Assembly (NCBI GenBank): GCA_017979445.1
Contig: CM030715.1
Location: 34,717,756-34,781,755 of the forward strand
Direction: 5' to 3'
Length of the DNA stretch: 64,000 nucleotides
Source: Akebia trifoliata
Lineage: Eukaryota > Streptophyta > Magnoliopsida > Ranunculales > Lardizabalaceae
The first letter of the stretch is position 1, and each line of letters starts with the position of its first letter. The position numbers and the translations under genes were made by a program. Below, in pieces: positions 18,358 to 32,300 of the stretch. Below the pieces are notes generated by a model that worked only from the letters and a program-made list of their open reading frames with translations, had not been told where the DNA came from and searched no databases.

Positions 18358-18550
18358 CCAAAGGATTGGCAAGATGGCTAGGATCATACTTCGAGAAGCA
18401 AAGGTCTTGAGTTTGAATTGTCTCTTAGGGATCACCCCCAGTGATTTATCATAGAAATTATTCGATTCTTTCTGGGAGGAGGGTATTGCACGTGCCAGGG
18501 GATTAATCGGATGCTCTAAGAGGCTCGGACAACTCAATTACAAAAATAAA
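18358..18550 (+). mobile_element. tRNA-derived SINE (Au-like candidate)
   Basis: A degenerate A box (TGGCAAGATGGCTAGGATC) is followed about 35 bp later by a B-box-like GGTCTTGAGTTTGAATTG. Then comes a 3' body with GAGGGTATTGCACGTGCCAG and AGGCTCGGACAACTC, ending in an A-rich tail. The body resembles the plant Au SINE as I remember it. No clean TSD was found. Confidence 0.5.
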
Positions 18551-18639
18551 ATGTTGGGTAGTCCAGAGTTAATCCTCAGAGTGGAGTGGTGTGTTTCTTA
18601 AGATGATTTTTTCCAAATTAAATGTCAAAATGATATAAT

Positions 18640-18800
18640 AAATTAATGAATAATACTGAAGTGGCCTTACATCGCGCACTGATGTGAAGGTGCATGGGAA
18701 CCATAGATACTTTCCTCGCGATACAAATGAAAAAGCATCTATGATTTTTATCCACTTTCACGTCAGGGTGTACGGTATGAGATCCAATCTTGAGGTCAAT
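18640..18800. mobile_element. Foldback element, variant copy
   Basis: Arms GATGTGAAGGTGCATGGGA and CCACTTTCACGTC flank ATAGATACTTTCCTCGCGAT and GCATCTATGATTTTT. It is related to the smaller element at 60608-60752. Ends are approximate. Confidence 0.4.
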
Positions 18801-21800
18801 CCAGCATGATTCGAAATTGATTGGCAAATGCATTTAATGGGAAAAGTGAAAAGATTAGTCAAATAGTAATAAAATGAATCAAATGTTAAAAAATCAAAGA
18901 AATGATTGTAATGGAGAATTAAGGCTTAAATAGAGAAAGAACATTTCACAAAGATTAAATAAGAATAATTAATAAGTAAAAGTAAAAGTAAAAGTTGGAG
19001 AAAATAATGAGTTTGAATTAATTCCAATATTTTGCCAATTAAATCTTGAGGCATACGCAGTAATTTTCTCTTAAAACTTATTAATAGGTTTCAAAGCGTT
19101 GCCTTGAAAGTAAAACATTAGATGCAGATGCATCTAGAAGGGCCTCTCAGATTTATTATTATTATTATTTTTTTAATTTTAATTTTTAATGAAATGGGCG
19201 GAGAGCGAGTCGGCTCCTAACCAGCGGCGTGGGTACACATGGAATCTGACTTCTGTTTCCTTTATTTTATTTTATTTTAAATATAAATATAAATTATATA
19301 ATAATAAGAACTCTGAATATTGTTTTGTGGAGTTCCCTTGGACAAGAAGAAACGCGGAAGAATGAAAACCAAAAGAATAAACAAATAAAATATGATACCG
19401 AATTTACCCTTTATTCTTTTGAAGAATCACGTCAAAGCCCTTATCCAATCAGAGAACCTCTTCTAGTCCCTCACCAACCAGTGCTTTGTTGTGTCCTGCA
19501 ATTACTTCTTAATTTTTGAAAGGGAATTAAGATTTGTGCTCCAAGAGTCCTCTGGTGGGCCCAATTTTGTAAATGTTTGGCCCACACTTTAGCAGACAAA
19601 ATTTAGCTTGATTAGATATTTTCATCATGGATTTTGTATCCACACATGGGATTTTTCAGAAAAGCCCATTTATTAAGAAAACAAAACCTAAAAAAGATCC
19701 CCCAAAATGATGTATTACAGATAAGCAATCAGATGATGTCTTTGAATGTCCACCAATAGGAACTAAACATTCATGGGCCGATGGCCCAGAAGAATTTGCC
19801 AACATTTATTTTATTTTAATTTTTTGGCGAAGCTGTTTCCAACTTTGCTCCTCCCATGGTCAACAAAATCAACAAAGATCCTGACCTTTGTGTGGTGTAT
19901 GGAGGTGGGGTTGGGGCCTTGACCTGCACTAACCCAACCATTATCAAAGTAAATAAACTCAATAATGAGCCACGTGGCCCAACGTGTTAAATTTTGGAGG
20001 AACAATTTGATTGTCTTGCCACATCACCCATCATTATTGTTGTGGGTACAAAATTTATTCAATATTAGATTTTTTTATTTAAAGACAGAGATTTTGGTAG
20101 CTGAGCTTTGCTCCACTGCCCATTGGACAAGAGGTGGGGATGTAGGAATAAGCAGCAAAGGAGAAAATGTGAAAGAATCGAAACAACAGATAATAGAATA
20201 CACCCAAACAGAAGGATTTACGTGATTGAGAATGTGCCTAGGTTCATGAAACAAAATAAGAACAATCACTATTTTCTCTTAGATTTTACAGTCTTAGATA
20301 TCTTTATTTATAAAATCGAGAGTTACTAAAATATGTAAATCTCCTCTAAAAAATGAATTTTCAAGAACAAAAAATCCTTAAGAAAATATTACACGATTGC
20401 CCTTTTCATATCTGGCGAAGACATTGCTCCTTGCACCCCCGCAACTTTGTGTATTATAAAAGAGTATAAGACATTTACAAAACAAAAAATTGGTAAAACA
20501 AAAAAAAATCATAAAAAAACCAAAAAGAAATTGGATTAGGCTTATGTCTACTTAATTGTTCATAGTAGGTGGTGTTCTTGTATTATATCACCAAATCTCA
20601 TATTAAATTCTATGATACGAAGTTTCAAGGGTTGTAGATGAAAAAATTCTATGAATTTTGAAAAAAAATTCCAACAAAAAATATATTTTTTACAGTTGAA
20701 TTTTAACTTTAAATTTTGGAGTTAGGTGGAAGTTTGTTAGCTGTCTATTTTCAAAATCTTGGATCAAGTCCAAAAAATATTATTATTATTTTTTTTTTTA
20801 TATATGAGTTTTTTCATAAAATCTAGAGGGATTTGATTGCCAATCTAGCAACCCATTTGAGTAAAACCAACCTTAGTAAGACTTAAAATCTTATTGAGTC
20901 AGTAAGGAAAGTGTTTTTCATAAGAAGACCATTTTTTATAAAGAGAAAAAGAGGGGAAGAGTGATAATTTAATCTTAAAAACTCTCCTAAAAATAAAGTC
21001 TAATCATAGATTTCAAAAAGTCAAATTTTCTAAGAAAAAAAATCTTAGAAATTAAAAATTAAAAGTCTTTTATAAATAAAACACCCCCAAAGAACTCATT
21101 CATTTTTGCTTCCCTCAAGATAATATTTATAAAAAAAATGAGGTGTCATGGTAAAAAGAAAGTAAAAATTATTTAATTTGCATCTTTTAGTGTATTATAA
21201 ATAAGAAGTTGGTGTGCCAATATAAATTTTTTTATTTAATTTTTGAAAATTTACTTAAAGGACCTTAGCGGAAGGACTTTTTTTAACTAGTCCCTAAGTT
21301 CTGGGCGATCTCTTAATAGTTCATTTAGTAAACTTTTCTTTTCTTAAGATTCACTAAACGTCATTTCTCACATTTCTCACAATTGAATGCCCTACTATTT
21401 GAACTCATCGTTTTCATCCAAAAAATTGAATTTTTGGCATCTCGATCAAGTTTTATAGATTCTATTCTGTCGAAAAGAAGAGATAAAATAAGAAAGAAAA
21501 AATCATTTTCAAGAGTTTTTTTTACATATATTTTGCATATGTATGTAAAAAACTAGAGTTTTTTTTTTTTTAATTTTAGCTTTTGAATGAAAATTAATCA
21601 AGAATGATTCTTTTGAGTTGAAATCATCTAAATAAGTCGTTATCTCAAGTTTTTTAGTTGATCTTACCATGTATTTTAGGTTGAAAAAAACTCAAAAATT
21701 GAAAATGAGTGGATTTTACCAATGTTGAGTTCATCACTTTTTACAATAAATACAAAAAAAAAAAAAATTTGACAATAAATAAAAAGTGATGGACTTGACA

Positions 21801-21914
21801 CCAAATAATAGTGAGTTCGACAATAAATAGAAAAGTGGCAAACTTGACAATAAATGAAAAAATGGTGAGTTCGCCAATAACAAGTGATCATTAATAAATA
21901 AAAAAGTTTACTAA

Positions 21915-23382
21915 GGCCTTGTTCTTTTGGGCTTCAAGAGCCAGTTTTTTTTGCTTTTAAGCAAAAAAATCAAATAAATGATGCTCGTTTGAACTTTTTT
22001 CACTCTCACGAATTTCAATTGAAGTCCAAAAGTAACTTTTAAAAGAAGTCGCCTAAGAGAGGCTTCTTCAAATGGCTTTTGCAGGAAGTCAAAAACGTAA
22101 AATAACTCAAGTGTAATTATCAAAATACCTTTTATTTTTAATCAGATTTCCAACCAAATTTAACCTTAAAAATGAAATGAGATTAATAAAATACCCTTAA
22201 TCTTTAATCAAAATTTCAATCAAACTTAACTGTAAAAAACAAAAGGGAATTATCAAAATATCATTCATCTTTAATCAAATTTTCAATCAAACTTAACCTT
22301 AAAAAATAAAAAGGAATTATCAAAATACCCTTCATCTTTCAAAATTTTCTTTATTTTTACCAAAATACCCTTCATCTTTAATCAAATTTTCAACCAAACT
22401 TAACCTTAAAAAATAAAAAAAAATTACTAAAATATCATTCATCTTTAATCAAATTTTCAACCAAACTTAACCTTAAAAAATAAAAAAATTACCAAAATAC
22501 CCTTCATCTTTCAAAATTTTCTTTATTTTTACCAAAATACCCTTCATCTTTAATCAATTTTCAACCAACTTAACCTTAAAAAATAAAAAAAAATTACTAA
22601 AATATCATTCATCTTTAATCAAATTTTCAACCAAACTTAACCTTAAAAAATAAAAAAATTACCAAAATACCCTTCATCTTTCAAAATTTTCTTATTTTTA
22701 CCAAAATACCCTTCATCTTTAATCAAATTTTCAACCAAACTTAACCTTAAAAAATAAAAAAAAATTACTAAAATACTTTTCATCTTTATCAAAATACCCT
22801 TCATCTTTACCAATTACTAAAATACCTTTCATCTTTAATCAAATTTTCAACCAAGTTTAACCTTAAAAAATAAAAGGAAATTACTAAAATACCTTTCATC
22901 TTTACTACTAAGATCAAAAGTGATTCATCATCACTACTTTATTATCAAAATACTCTTCATCTATATGTGGATGTTGGATTGTGTATTATGTAGGTATTTT
23001 TTTTATCATATGTTTATTTTTAAAAGCAGATGCTACAGAAATTTCGATAGAATTATAAAATTTATTTAAATTAAAAATAATTATTTTTATAATTTTTTAA
23101 TATAAACTTATTATATTTATATATATTTAGTGTAATTATATATTTATTAAAATATTCTACTAATTTTTGGTGCATTCTAGGTACATTATCAACATTAAGG
23201 GTATTTTGATCATTATATCAGAATCCAATAATAAAAAACTATCAAACGAACATCAATTTCTGACTTATATGCTTCTGTAATAAATAAATTTATGTTAGAT
23301 ATGACTTTTTAGACTTTGGACTTCTGTTTATTCTAAAAGTCAGTTTCTAGAACTGAAGCTGGTTTCTGTAAAGAACAGACCC
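21915..23382. mobile_element. hAT-like non-autonomous element
   Basis: Left end GGCCTTGTTCTTTTGGGCTTC and the right end read on the minus strand, GGGTCTGTTCTTTACAGAAA, match at 10 of the first 13 bases. Subterminal AGCCAG/GACTTC motifs occur on both sides, the usual look of plant hAT non-autonomous elements. No transposase is present. An 8-bp TSD could not be recognised. The interior is mostly a minisatellite. Confidence 0.5.
22115..22960 (+). repeat. AT-rich minisatellite with higher-order period
   Basis: The basic unit is AAATACCCTTCATCTTTAAT, then CAAATTTTCAACCAAACTTA, then ACCTTAAAAAATAAAA, repeated about ten times. Between 22320 and 22790 a composite unit of about 175 bp recurs three times, marked by TTCAAAATTTTCTTATTTTT. 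Confidence 0.85.
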
Positions 23383-23990
23383 TAAATGTCCTATCAAACT
23401 ACCATGCAAAATTTTGGGATTATTTAAAAATAAATTCTTCCATTATGATCTTTTAAGTAATTTTTTCTTCATTTTTCAATTAAAATGATATAAGAAAAAG
23501 TAGAGGAGAGAGGGTACAAAATCTTATTAAAATTTAGTCCAAACGCAAACAAGTAGCGTACAACTAAGGTTAAAAATGGTTAGATACAAACGCAGCCTGT
23601 AACTCCCTTCCACGTCGACAGTTTCAATTTGCAAGTTATTCTGATTCTATTTCTGTTTCTCTTTAATAGATCTCTCTCTCTGTATTTATAATATATATTT
23701 TTTATTTATTAAAGGAAACTATAGCCATGTTCTGTTATTGGGTATGGTCATTAATGTGTTATATCTACTCTTCTGCCCAAATCACCGTTGGATACTAAGA
23801 AGGGCAAAAGAGGAAAAGTAGGAGTAATTGATTTTAATTGGTACAAGTGTTGACTTGTTGAACAAAGCAAAGCCACGAATAAAATCCAGCCGAGTCAAGG
23901 CTGCGTGGTTAGTTTGGAATTTTAAGAAAACATCGAGGGTAATTCTGGTACAAAGTGTACCATAAATACGTGGTGCAGGAATAATGGAGG

Positions 23991-26092
23991 ATTGATCTTG
24001 CGTTCATTCAAACCAAACAGAGGTTAATGGCGGATTGAAGAAGCTTGGCAAAGAAGAAGATTGATTCTTACGTGTGGAAGGAAGGAAGAAGAAACCCTAA
24101 TAATCCATGATCGAATCCAGGAAAAAGAAGAAGAAACGAAGCCAAATCAATCGAAATCATCTCATCTTCTCCTTCTCCTCGTCGTCCTCAACAACAACAA
24201 GAACAGCACTTCTTTGAAGATTGTGAGAGATTCTCTGGTTCTATCCTCTTCTGAAGTATAGCGGAAGGTTTCTTCATTATTCAAACGATCGAGAAGAAGA
24301 TCAATTTCAGGTATTCAAACCCTAGCTCTTGATTTCTATGTTTTTTGGTGTATTTTCGTCGGTTGAGCTGGTTTTGTCATCGATTCTTGGTCCAAGACAA
24401 GAGGCTTTGATCTTCGTGGCAGTTACAGAAGAGGACATTAGTTTGAGATTGGAAAGAGATTGAAGGACAGGTTTAGGGTTTCTCAAGAATCAAGAAAGCT
24501 GTTAAAGAGAAGAAGCTTTACCGATTAGATCTGCTTGGCTTCTAGGATCAATATGTTCTTACGAAATGAAGAAGGAAGCTTCGATCTGAAACGGAGTTTT
24601 GTTCTCCATGTTTGGTTGTGTGGTTTCACGGATAAGACTTGGTCTCCGCTGTAGTGGAAAAGACGCCTTCGTCCTGGATCTAGGCTTCTCTTAACAGGAG
24701 CCTTGAGTTGATCTCTTGTGCTTAATCATCCTGTATGCTTGTTAGGGTTTCTAAAAGCTCCAGTATTAGAAAGTAATTCCTTTTGTGCACCCTCAACGTT
24801 TAAGGCATTCTTAATCTGCTTTATGGAGGAGGTTGTTCGCGGCGATTCCATCAGCTACATATAGAAAATGTTAGGGTTTATTGCAGGATACATGATGACT
24901 GTTAATGGCTCTGATTCATCTTCTTAAATTATTTAGGTCAACTCGATCTATTGTCTTTCGTGCATCTGAAGATCGATCTCCGTGTCTGTGCTAACCTAGT
25001 GTTTCTCAAAACCAGACTCTGTTTTGCAGAAGATAGGTCAACCTTTGAGGAGAATTGGGGGTTTGGGTGTTGGACGGCAGATTGGTATTTATACCTTTAC
25101 TATACTATGTCTCACAGATCAAGAAAATGCAGATTTTTACAGACTTCGCGGAAGTTTGGCATTGTAGATCTGGTACTATTGGTGTCGGTTGTTGAAAGCT
25201 TCAATCCAAGATTCTTTAGATCAAGAGATGGATTCCTCCATACTTTGATGTTGCATTTGTTTTTTGGATGGCTTTGGATCACTAGACAATTGCTGCAAGT
25301 TGTTTGGTTTAGTTTTGAACTAAATATATAGATAGAATCTCTTCCTTCTTGGGCATAATTGAATGAACAACGATTTCTCTTTTACTAATCTATCGAATAG
25401 AAACTTTCGCTTTTGGGTGTTATGCCCTGGTATTGGAGCGCTCTTGGTGGTAGTCGATGTCCTATTTATGTTACTCGAAGCTTTCCATCAACCTTACTGT
25501 ACTTGGCACCAAGGAAGCCCTCTTTCCACCTGTTAGGTTTCGACCTCGTCCACAGCCACGATGTGAACTTAGGGAGTTGTTTTCCTGCCTTCAAGGCTGG
25601 TTAACATGATCTGCCCCAAGGTAATGGCCTTTGGAGGCTTGTACTGGCAGTCCTGTTATCAGCTTTTGGGCTTGGTTACAAAGCTATTGATTGGATTCTT
25701 AGTAACTGTTAGTAATATTGAGTTCTTGTATATTCTATCAGGTTCCTATACTTATGTGAACCTTGCATGTTTGACAGGTGACGCTTTGGTGATTAAGAAG
25801 GGATCTGGTTTCTTGCCATTTCTGAACGGCAATGCAATGAGGGTCCTGATTTAATGGTTGGTTTTGATGATTCCTTCTCATGATGATTCTTAGATGCAGA
25901 TATGGGTGCTTGGCACACATGTGTATATCCAATGTCTAATTGGAAGATGTTTTTGTTGCACTGCAGAATCAGTTTTGTACTTGTAGTGGGGGGTCAGCCT
26001 CTACTCTCAAACTGAATAAAAAGCGAGTGGCATCCTGCAAGGTTTGTGGTGGCAAGCCGATAGTTGATAGTAGTAGGTCTCGGTCTCAGAGC
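23991..26092 (+). other. 5' leader and upstream introns of the At5g52530-type gene
   Basis: Purine/pyrimidine-rich leader sequence at about 24000-24310 ends in a good donor (TTTCAG followed by GTATTC). The intervening sequence to 25975 has coding-like composition only in short pieces and no long in-frame exon. An acceptor (CACTGCAG) at 25975 opens a frame without an ATG until 26093, so an extra upstream coding exon cannot be excluded. Confidence 0.5.
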
Positions 26093-29000
26093 ATGGTGAG
26101 CACGGTGGGAGTTGAACTTACTAGTATCATCAATTCCGACTTGCGTTGGAAGTCTGTTTCTAAAGGTAACAGGAGCGCATCAAGGCGTCCCAGGAAACCT
26201 ATTGCAAGAGATCTGAAAGAGAGCGAGGATCTGATCAATAAAGACCCAAAGGGAGTGGAGGACATGCCAGTCTCAGAATCCGAGAAGGTTAATTTTTGCG
26301 ACATGTTATGAGGCTCACAACATATGTTTAGTCCACCAGATTCTCATGATAACATTACCCACATTTTCCAATGATTTTTATATCCTTTATTTTTATATTT
26401 GACAGCTTGGTGTTACCATTCTCGGGAGACGCTTCAGTGACAAAGTAGAACATATACCCATTAAGAAAAGGAGAGTTTCGCTCCGGTCTCCATCACCTCC
26501 GCCTCAGATGGCTTCTCCACAACCAGAGGAGCCTTTGGGTCATCAGGAGTTGGTCTCAAATTTGATATCGAAAAAGCAAGTTAAGCCCATTGACACTGCT
26601 GTTGCGAATGAGTTGGGTCTAGTTGTCGGCACTGAAATCACTGTTGACGGGAAGAACTTGGAGGAATTTCATGAAAAACTTGATGACAATGAAGACTTTT
26701 CAGGTATTTCGATACTGGCTGCTGCTGCTTGCAATAACAGTATAGAAGGGGGTTTTAGTAATGCGGAGGAGGGTTCAACAGCTGAAGTATCTTTTGAAGT
26801 TTCGGTGAATGCTGAAACATGTTCGTTGGCGAAGGAATCATTCAAGGGGCGATCACTCAGTTGTGATGAAGTTTCAAATGATGGAACTGCCTCCCCACAA
26901 AATCCGGCAGCAAGGGTCAGTGACATTGTAGATGGAAAGAATATGGAGTGCCCCTTTTCAGATAATTCTCCGCTTGTATTGCAGAGTCCTCCAAGCAGCA
27001 AGGGTGATGGAATGCTAAGAATACTCGAGTCTTCCTCACGAGATGATAGGTCACACTGGGACTTGAACGTTGTCATGGACGCATGGGAGAATCCTTGTGG
27101 AGATGCCATTGGGAATTCTCAGACAAGTACTGTTTGTGGCATGCCAGGGGATCGATTGTGCTGTGACAAAGAAGAGAACTTGGAAATTTGTGAGGTTCAG
27201 AGAGAAATAGGTGATACCAAGTATTCCATTGAAAGGATAGGGCAGCCTATGGTTAGCACAGAGGTTTCAGTTGATGTACAAGAGGATATCAGCAAGTTTC
27301 CAGTTATTAGAATCTCGGTTACTGGGAACATCGAATCAAACAGAGAGGAGCATAAGTTGGGTGCATGCACAGCCCTTGGAGAAGCTTCCACCTTCAAAGA
27401 AGGGGATCTTTCTTTGGAGATTGATAATCCTCCAAACCTTTCCAAAGAAACAAAATTATTCCATAATCAAGAAAGAATCAGCTCTGATGTGGGAGCTGTT
27501 ATTTCTGCTGCTGTTGAAGATACTTTGGAGCCTTCAACATTGGTGAATGCTTGTGCTGTTCCAGATGAAACTACTGCCCAGCATATAAGCTTTGATGCTG
27601 GGGAGAATGGTGAAATTCAATCTTCTCACCAAGTTTTAAGTGAGAATGCATGCATTGATCATTCCTGTCCTGAAGCAAATCATATTCCTAACAAACCATT
27701 GTCCGAGGAATGCGTCAATGAGGCGTCCACATTCGATGTTGGTGAGGAGACAGGAGATGGTTGTGCTGCTGATGCACAATGTGGAGAGCCTATGTGCTTG
27801 AGGAGTCCTCAGGCTGATAAGCATGATGTTGCACCTCCTTACACAGTGGTCTCTAAGAAGGCTTCCTGTGATGGTGAGGATGTTGACATAGAGTCTGGTT
27901 TGCTATCTGATGGGTATGCCTCCAAGAAGACGTCGAGCATGGGTGATGGTATCACCACTCAAGCACTACAGCCTGAGGTTGGGCCTCTTTGTGATGCCAT
28001 TGATAAATCAGATAAGGTGGGTGCTTCTAAAGGATCACCCAACTGTGAAGAGTTGTCTACATCAGGTGGATCTGTTGGAAACGGTGACTGTGTGGCAGTT
28101 GCCGATAGAAAGGAACTAAATAAAAACATTTCCAAGGCCGATGATGAGCACTTGAATGCTATTGAACTGGATAAGTTAGCACGTGAATCATTGACACAGA
28201 CTCTAGGAGTGGCCGACACACCGATGGCCATGGGTGGTTTGAGCTCTCTTGAGGGTTCCAAAAGTTTTGGCGATGATCCTGTATATAGTTCTGGTAAGAT
28301 TGCTGTATTAGAAGATCCTTTTGATGATAATGATTATGATTCAGATGATTCTCACAGTGATCGTGGACATTTGTTTGGGGTTGAGAAGGATAGTGAACTT
28401 CAAGTAGATTATGATTCTCAATATGAGGATGGTGAATTGAGAGAGTCGGTAGTACATACATGGGAAGAAGATGTGGATGAAGAAGGAGATGCTGAACACG
28501 TGGATTATGGGTCAGACAACAGAGATACATATGCTGATTATCCTATGTCCATGTCTGTACAAGTGAAAGAGAGATCTGCAGAGGTTGAATATGAAGGAGA
28601 CCAAGTTGAGGAGAACAATGTGCAAGAAGCTAATTCTCAACCCTGCCTTGGAGGTCCATCAAGGCCAGATGTGGAAGCCCAATCTGGTAAAAGATTAGCA
28701 CTTAATTCAAGGGGGCACTTTGGAAGAGTGGATGGCATTGAAAAGGTTGAGAGGGATGCAGAAGTTCACCGGAAATTGAGTGAGGGTGTTGCCAAGGATA
28801 ATGGGAATAATGATTTTTGTGCTAGAGGAAGTGCTGCAAAGGAATCAATCCAATTAGCAAGTTCAAAGGTGAAATTTTCTGGATGGGATCAGTTGCCTGA
28901 AGGTTGTAGAAGTTCTGCCGATGAGATCATGGATGTAAGCGATGGGATTGATAAAAAGAATCATACTGGTTCTCATTCCCGAGATTTCTTGACTGGGATT

Positions 29001-30651
29001 TCTAGGAGGGAGTTGTCGTCATGTATTGAAGGACCAACATCCTCTAATGCTTTGCTTAGAAAGGATAGTGCATGCATACCGGGTGTCAGGTACCTTAATT
29101 ATTTATCTTCTTTTCCTATATATGCTTTCTCTCATCTAAATTCATGATCTAAAATGATTGATTCTTGACTGGTATGTTTTCAGATCCAACAGCTTTGATG
29201 ATTCAAATCCTAGATTCAAAAGGGACACTAGCTCCGTAAAATCCATTGGAAGGGGTGGATCCTCTCTGCATTTGCATGGCAGAGGCCGGGGAGGTGATCG
29301 TTGGGTTGATCCTCCTCCAGGGAGGCCTTTGGTTCCAAATCAATATCATTCACCTAGTCGTTATGGCCCAGCTGGTTTTGTGCATCCTGGCCCAAAGAAT
29401 GCTGCTGCAGTCGCTGCTGCAAAGGTAGAGAGCAGCGGATTCATTGTTGCTCCAAATGGTACTATTGTAAAGGCAGGTAGTGTGGGATCTAGTGGCCGGG
29501 TCCATACACATTCTGTTCATGGTTCATCACAAGGTGTACATCGATCTCTTACTAGAAGAGGATCACCACCAGCTGACCGGGATGAGGCACTTGATTTGCA
29601 TGTTGGACTTGGACCGGTGGGAAAGAGGAGCCCTGATCGAAGCATCAATGTTTACAGAGGCAGCAGGACTGGAAGATATGGTCCACGATTTGGTACGGGT
29701 CCTAGGGAGAACTATCATGGGTCTGTGGATGACAGCATTGGTTCGTCTATGCAGCCACCTTTAGCCAGGAGAGAACAAAGCTTTTCTCCTATTCAAAGAC
29801 AAGGACCCCGTACGAGATCTCGATCAAGATCTAGATCTCATTCTCCCCATAATATGTGGCCATCTCCAAGAAGAAGAAATGGTTATGTTCCAGGTTTAAG
29901 ACAATACAATAGTAGGTCTCCTCCAAATTTCAGGTCTGATGCTAGATTGGACAGAGTGAGGTCACCCCATCGACGGCCTAGTTTTAGAGGAGCTGATCAT
30001 ATGGTAGTTTTTGATTCAGTACCTGGAAGTCGTGTTTCCCCATCGGGGACTTCCACCAGATGGATTGATGATAGGAAGGATGCTGCAAATCATTTTAGAG
30101 AGCATGGTTACAAGCATCGATCTTCAGTTTCTGACAGGAGCTCACCTGGAAGACCTCTCCGACCGAACCGTAGGTTTGAATTGATGGAGGATTCCCCAGT
30201 AAGACTAAGACCAGATGAGTACTACAGGCCCATGTATCCCAGAAGGTTTACTGACATGGTCAGAGCTGATAGAGGACCACCTAGGTTTGGCGATGAAAGT
30301 GATGATGATAAAAGGAAACATGGTGGTGAGAGATATGGAATGATCCATCCTGGACAACGATATGATGCAGATGATCACACAGTGAAGCGCTTTCGATATA
30401 ATGAAGATGGTTTTGCAGCACAAAACTCCCGTAATAAGGACACTTCAAGATTCCAAGGTAGAGGCAGCACCAAGGATTTTATCCGGGGTATTGACAGCAG
30501 GCTTGGTGGGGATGCACCAAGAAGAGGTAGAGAAGATAGAGGAGGTCATTTCAGATATGACAGAGAAGGGAGGTATAATGTTAACTTCAAGCCATTTGGA
30601 ATTCGAGATTGTGATGAGGATATAGCACCAAGGAGAAGAAGACTGTCGTGA
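26093..30651 (+). CDS. Large disordered Arg/Ser-rich protein, At5g52530-like
   Basis: Exons 26093-26287, 26406-29089 and 29184-30651 join in phase to 1448 aa. The N-terminus is basic (SASRRPRKPIARD), then PIKKRRVSLRSPSPPP, a conserved look in this plant family. The middle 850 residues are acidic and low complexity, ending in DPFDDNDYDSDDSHSDRG and QYEDGELRESVVHTWEEDVD. The C-terminal third is Arg/Gly/Ser-rich with an RS-type run (RTRSRSRSRSHSP), repeated R-S-P motifs and many RGG-like pieces, which suggests a nuclear RNA-associated protein. No catalytic domain is visible. The assignment to the Arabidopsis 'dentin sialophosphoprotein-like' locus rests on composition and neighbours (from memory). 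Start is uncertain: ATGs at 26093 and 26264 are both in frame. The frame is also open upstream to 25976, where it encodes a CxC...CxxC cluster (FCTCSGG, SCKVCGG), which would need an upstream exon. Confidence 0.75.
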
Positions 30652-32300
30652 CCTTTGTGCCCATTTCCTTTTTTTTAACATTGGGTACTTCTGCTGGTTG
30701 ATGAAGAGACTCGTCACCGTTTCAGTGCAAATCATCTCCATCTGCAGTTTTCCTTGTTACTAGTGTTGTGAAAAATACGTTTTCTACCACGATTTCCTTT
30801 GAGAAATTTTTTTATGGGTCCCGGGTTATCTTGTCATACTTTTTGTTTTTTTTTTTTTTTTTCATTTCAATATTTTTTCTTTGGGCCAATGCTGAGTGAT
30901 GATGTAACTTCTGTATGAGGCCATTAAATTATTAAAATTAGTGAAAAATCAAATTTATGCCTTCCAAAGCTTCGCCTCTGAGGTGCATTTGACAGTAAAG
31001 GAGTTTTTTTTTTTTTTTCTTTTCTGTCTTCAATTAACAGTCCAACTTTTTTTCTATGATGATGTATAAACAGCTTTGAAAGAAAATAACTGAACTTTTG
31101 TGCATCTCTGTTTTATTTATATTCTTCACTGAGTAGTCTGGAATATTTTCTTGCCTAATGTCTGGCTATTTGCTGTGATGAATGGATTAATAGGTAGCAA
31201 TTGTTTTTTAGGTGATCCATGCTTGGCAATGGAACATGTTCTAGCACGGAATGATAAATATTGATTTCAGCTAAAAGGTTATTAAGATTGATATTCAAAA
31301 GGTGTTCTTCCACAACAGAATTCCCCAAAATGGTCTCTTTGTTGGCTTCACGCAACTATGAAGTTATCTTGCCAATCGATTCCTTTGTGTTTTCATGTCC
31401 AAACAGATTGTGAATTCGGGAAAATATTCACCCAAAAGTGGATCACATGGTAATGAGATTGAGAAACAGTTTTTAGAAAGCCTCTTAAACAAGGAAGCTC
31501 TATACGTAGCTTCTTCAACAAGTATTTGAGTGTGGGCGAGCTCTTGTATGGAATCTCTGGGCTAAAACAGGCAAAGCTTCCTCCAAAAAGAAAAAATTGA
31601 GTTGCTTTCTTGAACCTTTCACCTTGAGCTAATCAGTGTTCTTAATACTGATGAAAAATGTTCAAATCCTGTGATTAAAAATCACCAATCATGCTGATTA
31701 TGCATTGATCCCAACTAATTAAAAAAGAAAAACAGTGCTTCAATTACTAATAAAAAGACCGCCAGGGGGGGGGGGTGGTCATGTAGGCCAATAAAATCCC
31801 ATCATGAACCAATCAATCTTACAGCTACGCTCATCAGAAACTAAGGTCTGGAGAGGCAATGTGATTTGCTCTTTCGGCCTGATTTGTTATGCTCCAAGCC
31901 CAAGGCGTCCGGGAAATCATCAATCACCTGTTCTACGTCAGTGGCAAAGTCGTCTTACTCAGTGTAGGTTCCAGATTTGTTTGATCGGGTTCAATAAAAA
32001 AACTTATATTCATCAAAGAGTTATGTTGTTGATGTTTCAATTTTTGATTGATTATATATAGCTTTGATTTGATGTAAACGCCATAGATCAAAGTTCAGTG
32101 CATGTGCTCATGTGATTAAGAGTTGAAAAACGCTAAAAATTCAAATAAGAAACAGTCTCACAAATTAATTTACATTTCATTGTCACACACTACTACAGAT
32201 ATATAGTTTAATCTCTATTTTCAATCCACTTAGTTGTGCATACCCATTCACCAAAACATCGAAACATAGCCTCTCTCTTATTACGGTCGAGATGCATACA
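30652..32300. other. Convergent intergenic spacer
   Basis: Holds the 3' UTR of the preceding + strand gene and of the FRO gene, which converge. Poly-T tracts (30846-30862, 31007-31018) and a G10 run at 31766 are present. No further gene or repeat is recognised. Confidence 0.6.

Larger units (their letters stand above)
14002..23990. other. Long AT-rich intergenic region
   Basis: No gene is supported over about 10 kb. Listed separately are three foldback MITE copies, one SINE-like sequence and a hAT-like element with a minisatellite. Two weak relics are worth noting: a degenerate tRNA-promoter-like B box near 15200-15250 (GGTTCAAAAT on the minus strand), and a possible old LTR piece at 17100-17410 with ACTCGATGTGGAACTA. 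Everything else is unstructured AT-rich DNA. Confidence 0.55.
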
